Source of the DNA: Alloacidobacterium sp035547425
GTDB taxonomy: Bacteria > Acidobacteriota > Terriglobia > Terriglobales > Acidobacteriaceae
Assembly: GCA_035547425.1 (NCBI GenBank)
Contig: DASZUU010000031.1
Location: 5,434-69,433 of the forward strand
Length of the DNA stretch: 64,000 nt
Direction of reading: 5' to 3'
Below are positions 16,430 to 24,042 of this stretch, one piece after another; the first letter of the stretch is position 1, and every line of letters starts with the position of its first letter. The position numbers and the translations under genes were made by a program. Below the pieces are notes generated by a model. The model worked only from the letters and a program-made list of their open reading frames with translations. It was not told where the DNA came from and made no database searches.

Positions 16430-17154
16430 CGTATCCATTGCTGTTTAAGCCGATAGACTTCACATCCCGCGCTCAATTAGAAGAGCTGATGGATGGCCCT
16501 TGCACATATGAAGAATACCGCGCATGTATCCTCGACCTTGAATCGGTAAATCGCCTTCTTGACGGCTATCAGCCGATACTCCATTGGTTGTCCTCTCTTG
16601 CCGGCTCGCATAATAAGCCGCTACACATTGTCGATGTAGGCTCAGGTGGCGGTGGAATGCTTCGCAAGCTGGAATCTTCCGCCATATGCAACGAGCATCA
16701 GCTGAAACTGGTTGGGATCGACCAGAATCCATATGCGGCACGTATCTCGCGGGAGATATCTTCTCCCGGCTCTAAAATTTCATGGGTCACGTGCAATGTC
16801 TTTTCTTATGCATCAGCCGAGCCGATAGATGTGATCACCAGCTCTCTTTTTACGCATCACCTCTCGGAAGATGAGATTGTGCAATTTCTCATCTGGATGG
16901 AAGCGAATGCGAGACTGGGCTGGTTCATTAATGATCTCCATCGCAGCGCCGTCTCCTTCCATACCTTCAGGTTGTTAGCCTGGGCCATGAGGTGGCACCG
17001 CTTTGTCCGTCACGATGGGCCAGTTTCGATTCGTCGAAGTTTTCGATCTGAGGATTGGCTGCGCATGTGCGAGGCAGCAAATCTCCCTTTACAGAAAATT
17101 GAAATCAGGAAGAATGCATTCGGACGTCTGTGCGTTTCCAGGATCAAGTCTTGA
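16426..17154 (+). CDS. Class I SAM-dependent methyltransferase
   Basis: The 242-residue protein has the SAM-binding motif IVDVGSGGGGML, followed by an acidic LVGIDQNP motif II and an IDVITSSLFTHHL segment typical of UbiE-like small-molecule methyltransferases. The C-terminal half (HDGPVSIRRSF and following) resembles methyltransferases of polyketide or quinone tailoring clusters. Substrate unknown. Translation is coupled to the GlcG-like gene by a 4-base overlap. An alternative reading frame beginning at GTG 17003 overlaps its end but the real downstream gene probably starts at 17264. Confidence 0.8.
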   Translation: MTYPLLFKPIDFTSRAQLEELMDGPCTYEEYRACILDLESVNRLLDGYQPILHWLSSLAGSHNKPLHIVDVGSGGGGMLRKLESSAICNEHQLKLVGIDQNPYAARISREISSPGSKISWVTCNVFSYASAEPIDVITSSLFTHHLSEDEIVQFLIWMEANARLGWFINDLHRSAVSFHTFRLLAWAMRWHRFVRHDGPVSIRRSFRSEDWLRMCEAANLPLQKIEIRKNAFGRLCVSRIKS

Positions 17155-17263
17155 TAGATACCTGGTTTCGGTGAAACCTTCTTATCAAAGGCGACCTATT
17201 GCTATTCTTTCGCATCAGCATAAAAATGCCGCCGCTGCCTTCGTCCGATTTGAGGGAACATAT

Positions 17264-17719
17264 TTGAAGCTTTTCCATGTATGGTTCTGCGTCCTGCTGC
17301 TTTTATCCACAACAATTGGTGCTCACGGAGCAACATCAGGAATTATCGGTGATTGGGCCGAGCCGACCGGCTCTGTGATTCGCATCGCGCCTTGCGGAGC
17401 ACGGCTTTGCGCAAGAATTGTCTACCTCAGCGCCCAAGCGCCGACTGCATTGGATTCCAACAATCCGGATGTTTCACAGCGATCCCGGCCTCTATGCGGC
17501 ATGGTGATCGGACAAGGTTTTCAATTACTCGATTTGGAACACGCAGAAGGCGGATATCTGTATGACCCGAAATCCGGAAGGACATATCACGGATCGATGC
17601 GCCTGCAAGGAGATAGCTTGTACCTTCGGGGATACATCGGGGTGAAGCTCTTCGGGCGTACAGAGATATGGAAGAAAGTTACTCCTGTCGCTCATCCATG
17701 CAGCGGCAGGCTCAAGTAG
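17264..17719 (+). CDS. Secreted DUF2147-family protein
   Basis: I place the start at TTG 17264, giving a 151-residue protein with a clean signal peptide (MKLFHVWFCVLLLL, cleavage after AHGA) and a GAGGGA ribosome site 6 bases upstream. A longer open frame begins at 17003 but would overlap the methyltransferase and hide the signal. The mature part matches the DUF2147 pattern: IIGDWAEPTGSVIRIAPCG, then CARIVYL, a Cys-Gly pair, and DPKSGRTYHGSM leading to LRGYIGVKLFGRTE with a Trp soon after. The family is periplasmic with no established function. It converges with the ThuA-like gene, the two stops overlapping by 8 bases. Confidence 0.8.
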   Translation: MKLFHVWFCVLLLLSTTIGAHGATSGIIGDWAEPTGSVIRIAPCGARLCARIVYLSAQAPTALDSNNPDVSQRSRPLCGMVIGQGFQLLDLEHAEGGYLYDPKSGRTYHGSMRLQGDSLYLRGYIGVKLFGRTEIWKKVTPVAHPCSGRLK

Positions 17720-18536
17720 CAGATGTATGGTGCGGTTCCTTTTCGTGCGCAGTCCAGAAGATGGAGGTGGTAAAAATTCGTGTAAATGCGGGGTTCTGGA
17801 ATAGCTCCGGATGGTGCCCCATGAAGATGTAGATGTTACGCGCTTTGTAGTGCGGGTTGGTCCAAATGACGGGATGGTCGCCCATCCTGATCTTTGAAGA
17901 TGGCTTGTAGGTGCTTTCATCCACGCTTGCCAGGACGCGCACATTCGGCCGCGGCGACTTACCCCACGTATACCACTCTTCCTTTTCGATGACGAACGAG
18001 CTGGGAACTCCGGACATAACGGGATGAGATGGATATTCGACAGTGACTGTGCCATCGGCGAAGGTCGGAATATAAGCGGTGAAGCGAATTCCTCCCATGA
18101 ACTGTGAGAACCACGGCCACATCTGAAATCCATCGAACTCGCCCAGCAGCGTTGCATGATGAAACCCGATCCATCCGCCTTTGCCTTTTTCGATATAGCG
18201 GATGAAAGCGGCCTGCGCCGTGGGTGTCCAGTTATAGGGTGGGTAATTCAGCTGGATGAAGACCTTGTATCGGGAAAGAAACGCATCGTTGATGGGCGCA
18301 GTGTCCTCGATGTAGTCGACGGCAAAATTATCTTTTGCTGCCAGATGATTGAGCCACGTTTTGGCCGCTTCGACAAATGGAAGATGAATTCCGCCTTTCT
18401 CCGCTAGGACGACAACGCGAAATCGCGGAGTTGAAGGACGCGAACCGGAGGCCCATGCTGCCGCGCTGGTAAAGAGTGCCAGGACGATAACCAGGCTGCG
18501 AAGGCCGGACAAAACACGAATAACTTTCAGGCACAT
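17712..18536 (-). CDS. Secreted ThuA-like protein 1
   Basis: ATG 18536 gives a 274-residue protein with a signal peptide (VIVLALFTSAAAWASG); a longer frame from 18602 would run into the neighbouring gene. The mature part has the ThuA/class-I-glutamine-amidotransferase-like fold signals: FIQLNYPPYNW, GKGGWIGFHHA and HPVIWTN followed by NIYIFMGHHPELF. ThuA domains occur in sugar-related proteins and many are secreted by Acidobacteria, Planctomycetes and Bacteroidetes, probably in trehalose or disaccharide metabolism. The catalytic Cys of true amidotransferases is not present. A homologous gene lies just upstream on the same strand, so this is a tandem pair. Confidence 0.8.
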   Translation of the reverse strand: MCLKVIRVLSGLRSLVIVLALFTSAAAWASGSRPSTPRFRVVVLAEKGGIHLPFVEAAKTWLNHLAAKDNFAVDYIEDTAPINDAFLSRYKVFIQLNYPPYNWTPTAQAAFIRYIEKGKGGWIGFHHATLLGEFDGFQMWPWFSQFMGGIRFTAYIPTFADGTVTVEYPSHPVMSGVPSSFVIEKEEWYTWGKSPRPNVRVLASVDESTYKPSSKIRMGDHPVIWTNPHYKARNIYIFMGHHPELFQNPAFTRIFTTSIFWTAHEKEPHHTSAT

Positions 18537-18574
18537 CTTAATTTTGATCTCGCTTTGATAGGTAATCACCGTAA

Positions 18575-19327
18575 TTATCGCTGGCCATGTGTTCCAAGCC
18601 AAAGCAAAGCGCGCGCGAAGAAAGCGTTTTGCTTTGGATCATCGAAGATTTTGCCGCCGTGCCCCATATTCGTATAGAGCATGCGATAGCGCGTATTTGT
18701 CCATGCAACAGGAATATCTCCGCCGGTGAGCGTGTCTTTAAAGCCCAGCGGATAGTTTGCCGGGTCGAGCGTCATCCATACACGGATGTTGGGATTTTTA
18801 CGAGGGCTGGGATTCCAACTGTACCACTCATTCGCAGGAGAGACGAACTTTCGCGGAAGATCTTTCGTGAGAGGAGATGCGGGCTCATCCACATCCAGAG
18901 TTGCAGGCAAGGGCGGCCAGCTGTTTCCATAAAAGACTGTTCCAAGAAAATCGGCAAACCATGGCCAGTCTTCGCGCCGATCCAGAAAGCCGGCGATGTG
19001 GAAGCCAAGCCAGCCTCCGCCGTGCTCCATGTAATTCTGAAAAGCTGTCTTTTGAGCTGCGGTAGACGGCACATCGTCAAGCCAGACAATTACCTGGTAG
19101 TTCTTCAATGTCTCCGGGTTCAACTTGTTCCAGTCCGTGGTGGTCTCGAAGGAGAAGTGCTCTCGCTGCGAGAGCGCCTGAAAGAAGGAAATAGCCTGAT
19201 TCGCAAAGTCGACATGGTCCTGTTCCACGTGGGTGGAATAGAAGGCAAGCACATGAAATCTGCTCGATTGCGCATACGAGAAACCTGCGCCATAGACAGC
19301 GATCACGAGTATTCCAAAGATGCGCAT
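18575..19327 (-). CDS. Secreted ThuA-like protein 2
   Basis: With the ATG at 19327 this is a 250-residue exported protein (signal RIFGILVIAVYGAGF, cleavage near SYAQ). It shares the layout of its downstream neighbour: a VIVWLDD strand, HGGGWLGFHIAGF, EWYSWNPSPR, DIPVAWTN and NMGHGGKIFDD. The two proteins differ throughout, so the duplication is old. They probably bind or process a related carbohydrate in the periplasm. The gap between the two genes is 38 bases, consistent with one transcript. The upstream divergent neighbour is a YVTN propeller protein. Confidence 0.8.
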   Translation of the reverse strand: MRIFGILVIAVYGAGFSYAQSSRFHVLAFYSTHVEQDHVDFANQAISFFQALSQREHFSFETTTDWNKLNPETLKNYQVIVWLDDVPSTAAQKTAFQNYMEHGGGWLGFHIAGFLDRREDWPWFADFLGTVFYGNSWPPLPATLDVDEPASPLTKDLPRKFVSPANEWYSWNPSPRKNPNIRVWMTLDPANYPLGFKDTLTGGDIPVAWTNTRYRMLYTNMGHGGKIFDDPKQNAFFARALLWLGTHGQR

Positions 19328-19419
19328 GAGATTTCTCACGGACTTCACTGAGCCTCCAAAGGTAGGAACCATCTCTTTTTAGCGTTTGCTAATATATTTC
19401 AGGTTTTCGCGTCCTCAAT

Positions 19420-20517
19420 ATGAAGATAGCCATGTTGTATCAGGACAGAAAGTTTCTTTCCCGCATTCTATTGCCTTGCTGCGCTTTTCTACTTCTCGGC
19501 GCGGAGGCGAGTGCCCAGGCTGCGGATGTCTCAGGCAGGCTGATTACCAACGCTGCGCTTGCCGTGAACCCGACGACGCATAAGTTATACGCGGTCGATG
19601 AAGATCATGATGCGGTGATCGTAACGGACGAAAGTACGCAGCAAACGAATCGGGTCGCGGTAGGCAAAGGCCCGATTGCGATTGCTGTTCTGCGCGCGCT
19701 CAATCGAGTGTATGTCGTTAACACCGACAGTAATTCGATCAGCGTGATCGACGGTAAGCAGGACGTGGTGATTGCAACAATCCGCGGCGGTTCGCATCCA
19801 TATACCATTGCCGCCAACCAGAAAACGAATCAGGTGTATGTCGCCTATACATATGACCGCATTCTGACCGTGATCGATGGAAAAACAAATGCCGTCCGCA
19901 GCCTGGAAACAGGGAGCGCTGACGGAATAGTGATCGATGAGAAGACGAATACGCTGTTTCTCATGACCTATGAAGACCCGAATATCCGAATCGTAAATGC
20001 CGCGACTGGAAGCATACAGAAAGTTTCAGTCGGCGCGCACATCTGGGGGATGGCTTTCGATGCGGCCACAGCGCGGCTCTATCTGGCGCACACAGCAACC
20101 GGCGAAGTGGTCGGCCTTGATGAGAAAACACTGCAACTCACCAGGATTCCGGTGGGGCAGATACCGTGCGCGCTGGCGCTTGATCCGGTTACCCGCAAGC
20201 TTTACGCCGTGAATTATGGCGACCGCACGTTAAGCGTTATCGATATGGATCAGAATAAAGTGACGTCGGTGCTCGTCGTGGGCGATCATCCGCAAGCAAT
20301 CGTTGCCGACGTTCGCAGAAATCGTATCTATGTCGCAAACGTGCATGGCAACAGCGTGACGGTTATCGACGGCTCGGAGAACAAGGTCATCGGAACATAT
20401 GAAGCAGCGGGCCATCCTTATGCGCTTGCCATCGATGAGCATACATCCCAGATCTATGCAGCCATTTATGAGAAGGCAGCTTTTGTGCAAGTGCATGCGA
20501 CAACCGATGCCCGTTAA
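19420..20517 (+). CDS. Secreted YVTN/YncE-like beta-propeller protein
   Basis: A 365-residue protein with a signal peptide (hydrophobic core after RILLPCCAF, cleavage near ASAQA) and about seven repeats of roughly 42 residues, each with the pattern AVNPxTxxxYAVD, VIDGKxxxV, and G-x-x-P. Examples are NSISVIDGKQD, RTLSVIDMDQN and NSVTVIDGSEN. The fold is a seven-bladed propeller similar to YncE and quinohemoprotein-like domains, usually periplasmic and involved in binding. An intrinsic terminator follows 60 bases downstream. Function is not known for this group. Confidence 0.85.
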   Translation: MKIAMLYQDRKFLSRILLPCCAFLLLGAEASAQAADVSGRLITNAALAVNPTTHKLYAVDEDHDAVIVTDESTQQTNRVAVGKGPIAIAVLRALNRVYVVNTDSNSISVIDGKQDVVIATIRGGSHPYTIAANQKTNQVYVAYTYDRILTVIDGKTNAVRSLETGSADGIVIDEKTNTLFLMTYEDPNIRIVNAATGSIQKVSVGAHIWGMAFDAATARLYLAHTATGEVVGLDEKTLQLTRIPVGQIPCALALDPVTRKLYAVNYGDRTLSVIDMDQNKVTSVLVVGDHPQAIVADVRRNRIYVANVHGNSVTVIDGSENKVIGTYEAAGHPYALAIDEHTSQIYAAIYEKAAFVQVHATTDAR

Positions 20518-20579
20518 GTGAGCCGTCTGAATTCCTGCCTGGAGCTCTTTAAGCCTGATGCATGTTCAGCTCCCGAAGA

Positions 20580-20608
20580 AAAAGCGCCGCAATTTTTGCG
20601 GCGCTTTT
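20580..20608. terminator. Bidirectional intrinsic terminator
   Basis: Perfect 11-bp stem AAAAGCGCCGC / GCGGCGCTTTT with a 7-base loop. A and T runs on both sides let it work for the propeller gene and for the convergent aldo/keto reductase gene. Confidence 0.85.
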
Positions 20609-20626
20609 CCATAGGCACAGATGGCT

Positions 20627-21664
20627 TTACTTGCTTAGAGGCACAGCGGGTGGATTGCGTACTTTAAACTGCAATTGATGCCAGTAGGGATAGATAGGGG
20701 TGACGGCGCTGGCTTCATCCAGCTTCGCAACCTGTTCGGGAGTGAGGTTCCATTCTGCGGCTGCGAGATTTTGCTTCAGTTGCTCTTCGTTGCGGGCTCC
20801 AATAATCACGCTGGCAACCGTGGGCCGTTGCAAAAGCCAGTTAAGCGCAATCTGCGGGACAGTCTTGCCTGTTTCTTTGGCGATAGCGTCGAGAGCATCC
20901 ACAATAGTGTAGAGATGCTCGTCCTCAACAGGAGGCCCTTGCTCAGAAGTTTTGTGCAGGCGGCTGGTTTCAGGAAGAGGATGCCCTCTACGAATTTTTC
21001 CGGTAAGGCGCCCCCAACCCAAAGGGCTCCAGACCAGAGCGGAAACTCGCTGATCCACGCCCAGCGGCATCAGTTCCCATTCGTATTCGCGTCCAATGAG
21101 GGAATAGTAAACCTGATGAGCGACATAGCGCGACCATCCATACCGTTCTGAAATCGCAAGCGATTTCATCAGGTGCCAGCCCGAAAAATTAGAGCAGGCA
21201 ATATAGCGGACCTTGCCTTGATGAACGAGTGTATTGAGCGTATCGATTGTCTCCTCAATCGGCGTCGTCGCATCGAATCCGTGCATGTGATAAATGTCGA
21301 TGTAGTCGGTTCCAAGACGCTTCAGGCTGGCATCGCATTGCTGAATCAGATGGTAGCGCGAAGATCCGACATCGTTGGGGCCATCACCCATATTGAAAGT
21401 TGCCTTGGTGGAGATAAGCAGCTTGTCCCGCTTGCCCTCGATGGCCTTGCCCAGCACCTCTTCTGCCAGGCCGTTTGAGTACACATTCGCTACGTCGAAT
21501 AAATTGACACCCGCATCCAGGCAAAGGTCGACGAGCCGTTTGGCTTCCTTTACATCCGTCTCGCCCCAGGCCTTGAAAAATTCGTTGCCGCCGCCAAAAG
21601 TCGCTGCGCCAAAGCTAAGCGCAGACACTTTCAGTCCTGAATAGCCTAACTGTCTATATTCCAT
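20627..21664 (-). CDS. Aldo/keto reductase
   Basis: The ATG at 21664 gives 345 residues beginning MEYRQLGYSGLKVSALSFG, the standard start of the family; an open frame reaching 21880 adds 72 residues without family resemblance. The active tetrad is visible: Asp in NLFDVANVYSNG with Tyr, a Lys in LLISTKATF and His in DIYHMHGFD. The C-terminal NWLLQRPTVASVIIGARNEEQL is shown here only as the IIGARNEEQL motif that binds NADP. It reduces aldehydes or ketones. It stands alone, convergent with the propeller gene across a shared terminator. Confidence 0.9.
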   Translation of the reverse strand: MEYRQLGYSGLKVSALSFGAATFGGGNEFFKAWGETDVKEAKRLVDLCLDAGVNLFDVANVYSNGLAEEVLGKAIEGKRDKLLISTKATFNMGDGPNDVGSSRYHLIQQCDASLKRLGTDYIDIYHMHGFDATTPIEETIDTLNTLVHQGKVRYIACSNFSGWHLMKSLAISERYGWSRYVAHQVYYSLIGREYEWELMPLGVDQRVSALVWSPLGWGRLTGKIRRGHPLPETSRLHKTSEQGPPVEDEHLYTIVDALDAIAKETGKTVPQIALNWLLQRPTVASVIIGARNEEQLKQNLAAAEWNLTPEQVAKLDEASAVTPIYPYWHQLQFKVRNPPAVPLSK

Positions 21665-21729
21665 GGCTCGATAGATGCGTCGATCCCAGAAAAGGGCGCA
21701 AAGTTCCCAATTCTTTTGCGGAATTTTCC

Positions 21730-22230
21730 TTAACGGAGAGGAGGTAAAGGCTGCGGTGGCGGAATAGCGCTTTTCGGCTTGCGGAAAGCATAGATCACCG
21801 CAAGCAGCGGCGGAGCCAGCAACACTCCCCAAAACGGAATCATGATACCGAGCACAATCGGCGCGAAAATCGAAGCCCAAATGGGAACGCGCGCCGACCG
21901 CTTCATGAGGGCAGGCTGCAGCAACAACTGATCGACAACCACTATGACGGCATAAAGCCCTAAAACAAAGCCGAGCCGTTCAAGGTCTTTTCCCGTAATC
22001 AAAATGCAAAAAACCGGTCCGATCAACGCGATGACGCCCCCAAAGTTGGGGATAAATGTCATCAGACCGCCAAGCAGCGCCCATCCAGGAAAGAACGGCA
22101 CATGCAATAGCCACAGCCCGATAAGCCACATCACGGCTACGCATAATGCTTCAATCGAAACCGCGCGCCACCAGTTCACCAGCGCGGTTCCCGCTGTGCG
22201 TCCCGTAGTTTTTAGATCGAAGCTTGCCAT
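21730..22230 (-). CDS. AI-2E-family (UPF0118) transporter, half-size
   Basis: Only 166 residues, compared with about 350 for TqsA/PerM-family transporters. It matches the second half of the family: WALLGGLMTFIPNFGGVI (key part FIPNFGG), then GLYAVIVVVDQLLLQP and the closing IPFWGVLLAPPL. Four hydrophobic segments are visible. The N-terminal half is missing and there is no sign of it upstream, where the divergent purQ promoter region lies. It may be a genuine short homologue or a truncated gene that still has an open frame. The proline-rich tail (PPPQPLPPLR) is unusual. Confidence 0.65.
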   Translation of the reverse strand: MASFDLKTTGRTAGTALVNWWRAVSIEALCVAVMWLIGLWLLHVPFFPGWALLGGLMTFIPNFGGVIALIGPVFCILITGKDLERLGFVLGLYAVIVVVDQLLLQPALMKRSARVPIWASIFAPIVLGIMIPFWGVLLAPPLLAVIYAFRKPKSAIPPPQPLPPLR

Positions 22231-22363
22231 GGGGGTGTGCTCAAGTATGCTTTAGATTCTTTTGCCCCGCCAAAGGATTTTCGCAAAAGTAATTTTTGTG
22301 CTGTCACAGTGCTTTTACTGCAGATTCGCGGCGAAATTTTGGCAAAACTGCTAGCCTAGAAGT

Positions 22364-23092
22364 ATGAAATTCGGTGTGCTTGTCTTCCCCGGCTCCAATT
22401 GCGATCACGATACCTACCATGTCGTTTCAGAGATTGCGCAGCAGCCCGTTACCTTTCTCTGGCACGATTCGCCAAGTCTGGAAAATTGCGATGCTATTCT
22501 CGTTCCCGGCGGCTTTGCTTATGGCGACTATCTTCGCACCGGCGCTATCGCCCGATTTTCTCCCGTGATGCAATCCGTGAAAAAATTTGCCGCTGATGGC
22601 GGCTTCGTGCTCGGAATCTGCAACGGCTTTCAAATCCTGACGGAAGCCGGTTTATTGCCGGGCGCGCTGATGCGCAACGCCGGTCTGAAATATATCTGCA
22701 AGCAGGTATATCTGCGAACGGAGACGACGCACACCCCGTTTACACGAACACTGCGGGAAGGCGAGGTGCTGAAAATCCCCATCGGGCACATGGAAGGCAA
22801 TTATGTCTGCGATGCCGAGACATTGAAGACTCTCGAGCGCGACCATCGCATTGTTTTCAGATACTCCACTCCCGATGGTGCGGTAACCCAGGAAGCCAAC
22901 CCCAACGGCTCTTTAAGCAATATTGCAGGCATTGTGAATGAGGGCCGCAATGTCCTGGGTATGATGCCTCATCCCGACCGCTCCTCGGAAAGTTTGCTGG
23001 GCTCGGCAGATGGATTCCGCATTTTTGCATCTATGTTGTTAGCATTTCAAGACCAAGAAAGACGATCCCCGGCGGAAGTCGCAGCTTCATAA
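22364..23092 (+). CDS. purQ: Phosphoribosylformylglycinamidine synthase subunit I
   Basis: A 242-residue class I glutamine amidotransferase. It begins KFGVLVFPGSNCDHD, the typical PurQ start, has PGGFAYGDYLR, the nucleophile Cys86 in GICNGFQ, and His203 in MMPHPDR. It supplies ammonia for the fourth step of purine synthesis together with PurL and PurS. The usual third residue Glu in MPHPER is Asp205 here; either Asp substitutes or nearby Glu209 serves. The gene is separate from any purL or purS in this window. The next gene starts 20 bases after its stop. Confidence 0.93.
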   Translation: MKFGVLVFPGSNCDHDTYHVVSEIAQQPVTFLWHDSPSLENCDAILVPGGFAYGDYLRTGAIARFSPVMQSVKKFAADGGFVLGICNGFQILTEAGLLPGALMRNAGLKYICKQVYLRTETTHTPFTRTLREGEVLKIPIGHMEGNYVCDAETLKTLERDHRIVFRYSTPDGAVTQEANPNGSLSNIAGIVNEGRNVLGMMPHPDRSSESLLGSADGFRIFASMLLAFQDQERRSPAEVAAS

Positions 23093-23112
23093 AGGGGAAC
23101 AATGGAACATTC

Positions 23113-23907
23113 ATGATCGATATTCATCACCATCTTCTTTTTGGATTGGATGACGGTTCTCCTGATATAGAAACCTCTGTTGAGATGGCGGAGGTTGCCG
23201 CCAATGACGGCATCACCCATATCGTGTGCACTCCCCATGCAAATCATCGCTATCATTTTGATCCCGCGGTGAATGCTGAGCGCCTGGAAGAATTGCGTCA
23301 GAGATTGAACGGCAAGATACATCTCGGGCTGGGCTGCGATTTCCATCTTTCCTATGACAACATCGAAGACGCTCTGCAAAACAAGACGAAATATACGATC
23401 AATCAGAAAGATTATCTGTTGGTCGAGTTCGCCGACCTGCTGATTCCGCAGGGCATTACCGAAACCTTTTATTCCATGAAGGTCGCCGGCATGCATCCCA
23501 TCATTACGCATCCGGAGCGAAACCATACCATTCAGCGGCAACCCGATCGGATGATCGACTGGCTACGAACCGGTTGCCTGGTGCAGGTTACAGCCTCGTC
23601 GTTGACCGGACGCTTTGGCCGGACGGCACAGTCCATGGCCTTTAATTTTCTGGACAAGAATTGGGTGCATTTCATCGCCACGGATGCGCATAATCTGACC
23701 TCCCGACCGGCCATTATGAGTGAGGCGTTTAAGGTTATCGAAAACAAGTATGGCAGGGAAACAGCCGAGAGGCTTTGCGTAACTAATCCCAAGGCCGCAT
23801 TTGAGAGCGAAGAGTTTCCGCCGCAACCCGAACCTATTGGTCTCTATGAGGATTTACACCCTCAGCAGAAGCGCGGCTTCCTGAGTCGACTGTTTTCTAC
23901 ACGCTAG
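23113..23907 (+). CDS. CpsB/YwqE-type PHP-fold protein-tyrosine phosphatase
   Basis: A 264-residue PHP-domain protein starting MIDIHHHLLFGLDDG, the metal-binding signature of the CpsB/CapC/Wzb-like tyrosine phosphatases of Gram-positive capsule systems. Further ligands are VCTPHANHRYHF, a PIITHPERN motif and a late FIATDAHN. Family members dephosphorylate the tyrosine kinases that control capsule chain length. The polysaccharide genes in the first 12 kb are on the same strand but 11 kb away, so a link is only suggested. It sits 20 bases after purQ and ends in an inverted repeat. Confidence 0.85.
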   Translation: MIDIHHHLLFGLDDGSPDIETSVEMAEVAANDGITHIVCTPHANHRYHFDPAVNAERLEELRQRLNGKIHLGLGCDFHLSYDNIEDALQNKTKYTINQKDYLLVEFADLLIPQGITETFYSMKVAGMHPIITHPERNHTIQRQPDRMIDWLRTGCLVQVTASSLTGRFGRTAQSMAFNFLDKNWVHFIATDAHNLTSRPAIMSEAFKVIENKYGRETAERLCVTNPKAAFESEEFPPQPEPIGLYEDLHPQQKRGFLSRLFSTR

Positions 23908-23931
23908 GCATGTCCATCTTCGGACATGCCT
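23906..23931 (+). terminator. Inverted repeat, probable terminator
   Basis: A perfect 10-bp stem AGGCATGTCC / GGACATGCCT with a 6-base loop overlaps the stop codon of the CpsB-like gene. The T run after it is weak, so termination may be partial. Confidence 0.55.
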
Positions 23932-24042
23932 GTTCAATAATGGGCAATTCATTCCTGCCTATGCTGCATAACTAATTCTTTTTAAAGTCAGGGAACATGG
24001 CCTACGCCTTGCACGTATGTGTCGGGTAGACACAGGCTTGCC

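Noticed and set aside
21665..21880. A 72-residue N-terminal extension of the aldo/keto reductase
   Set aside because: The extension has no family resemblance and overlaps the end of the AI-2E-like gene region; the ATG at 21664 gives the standard start.
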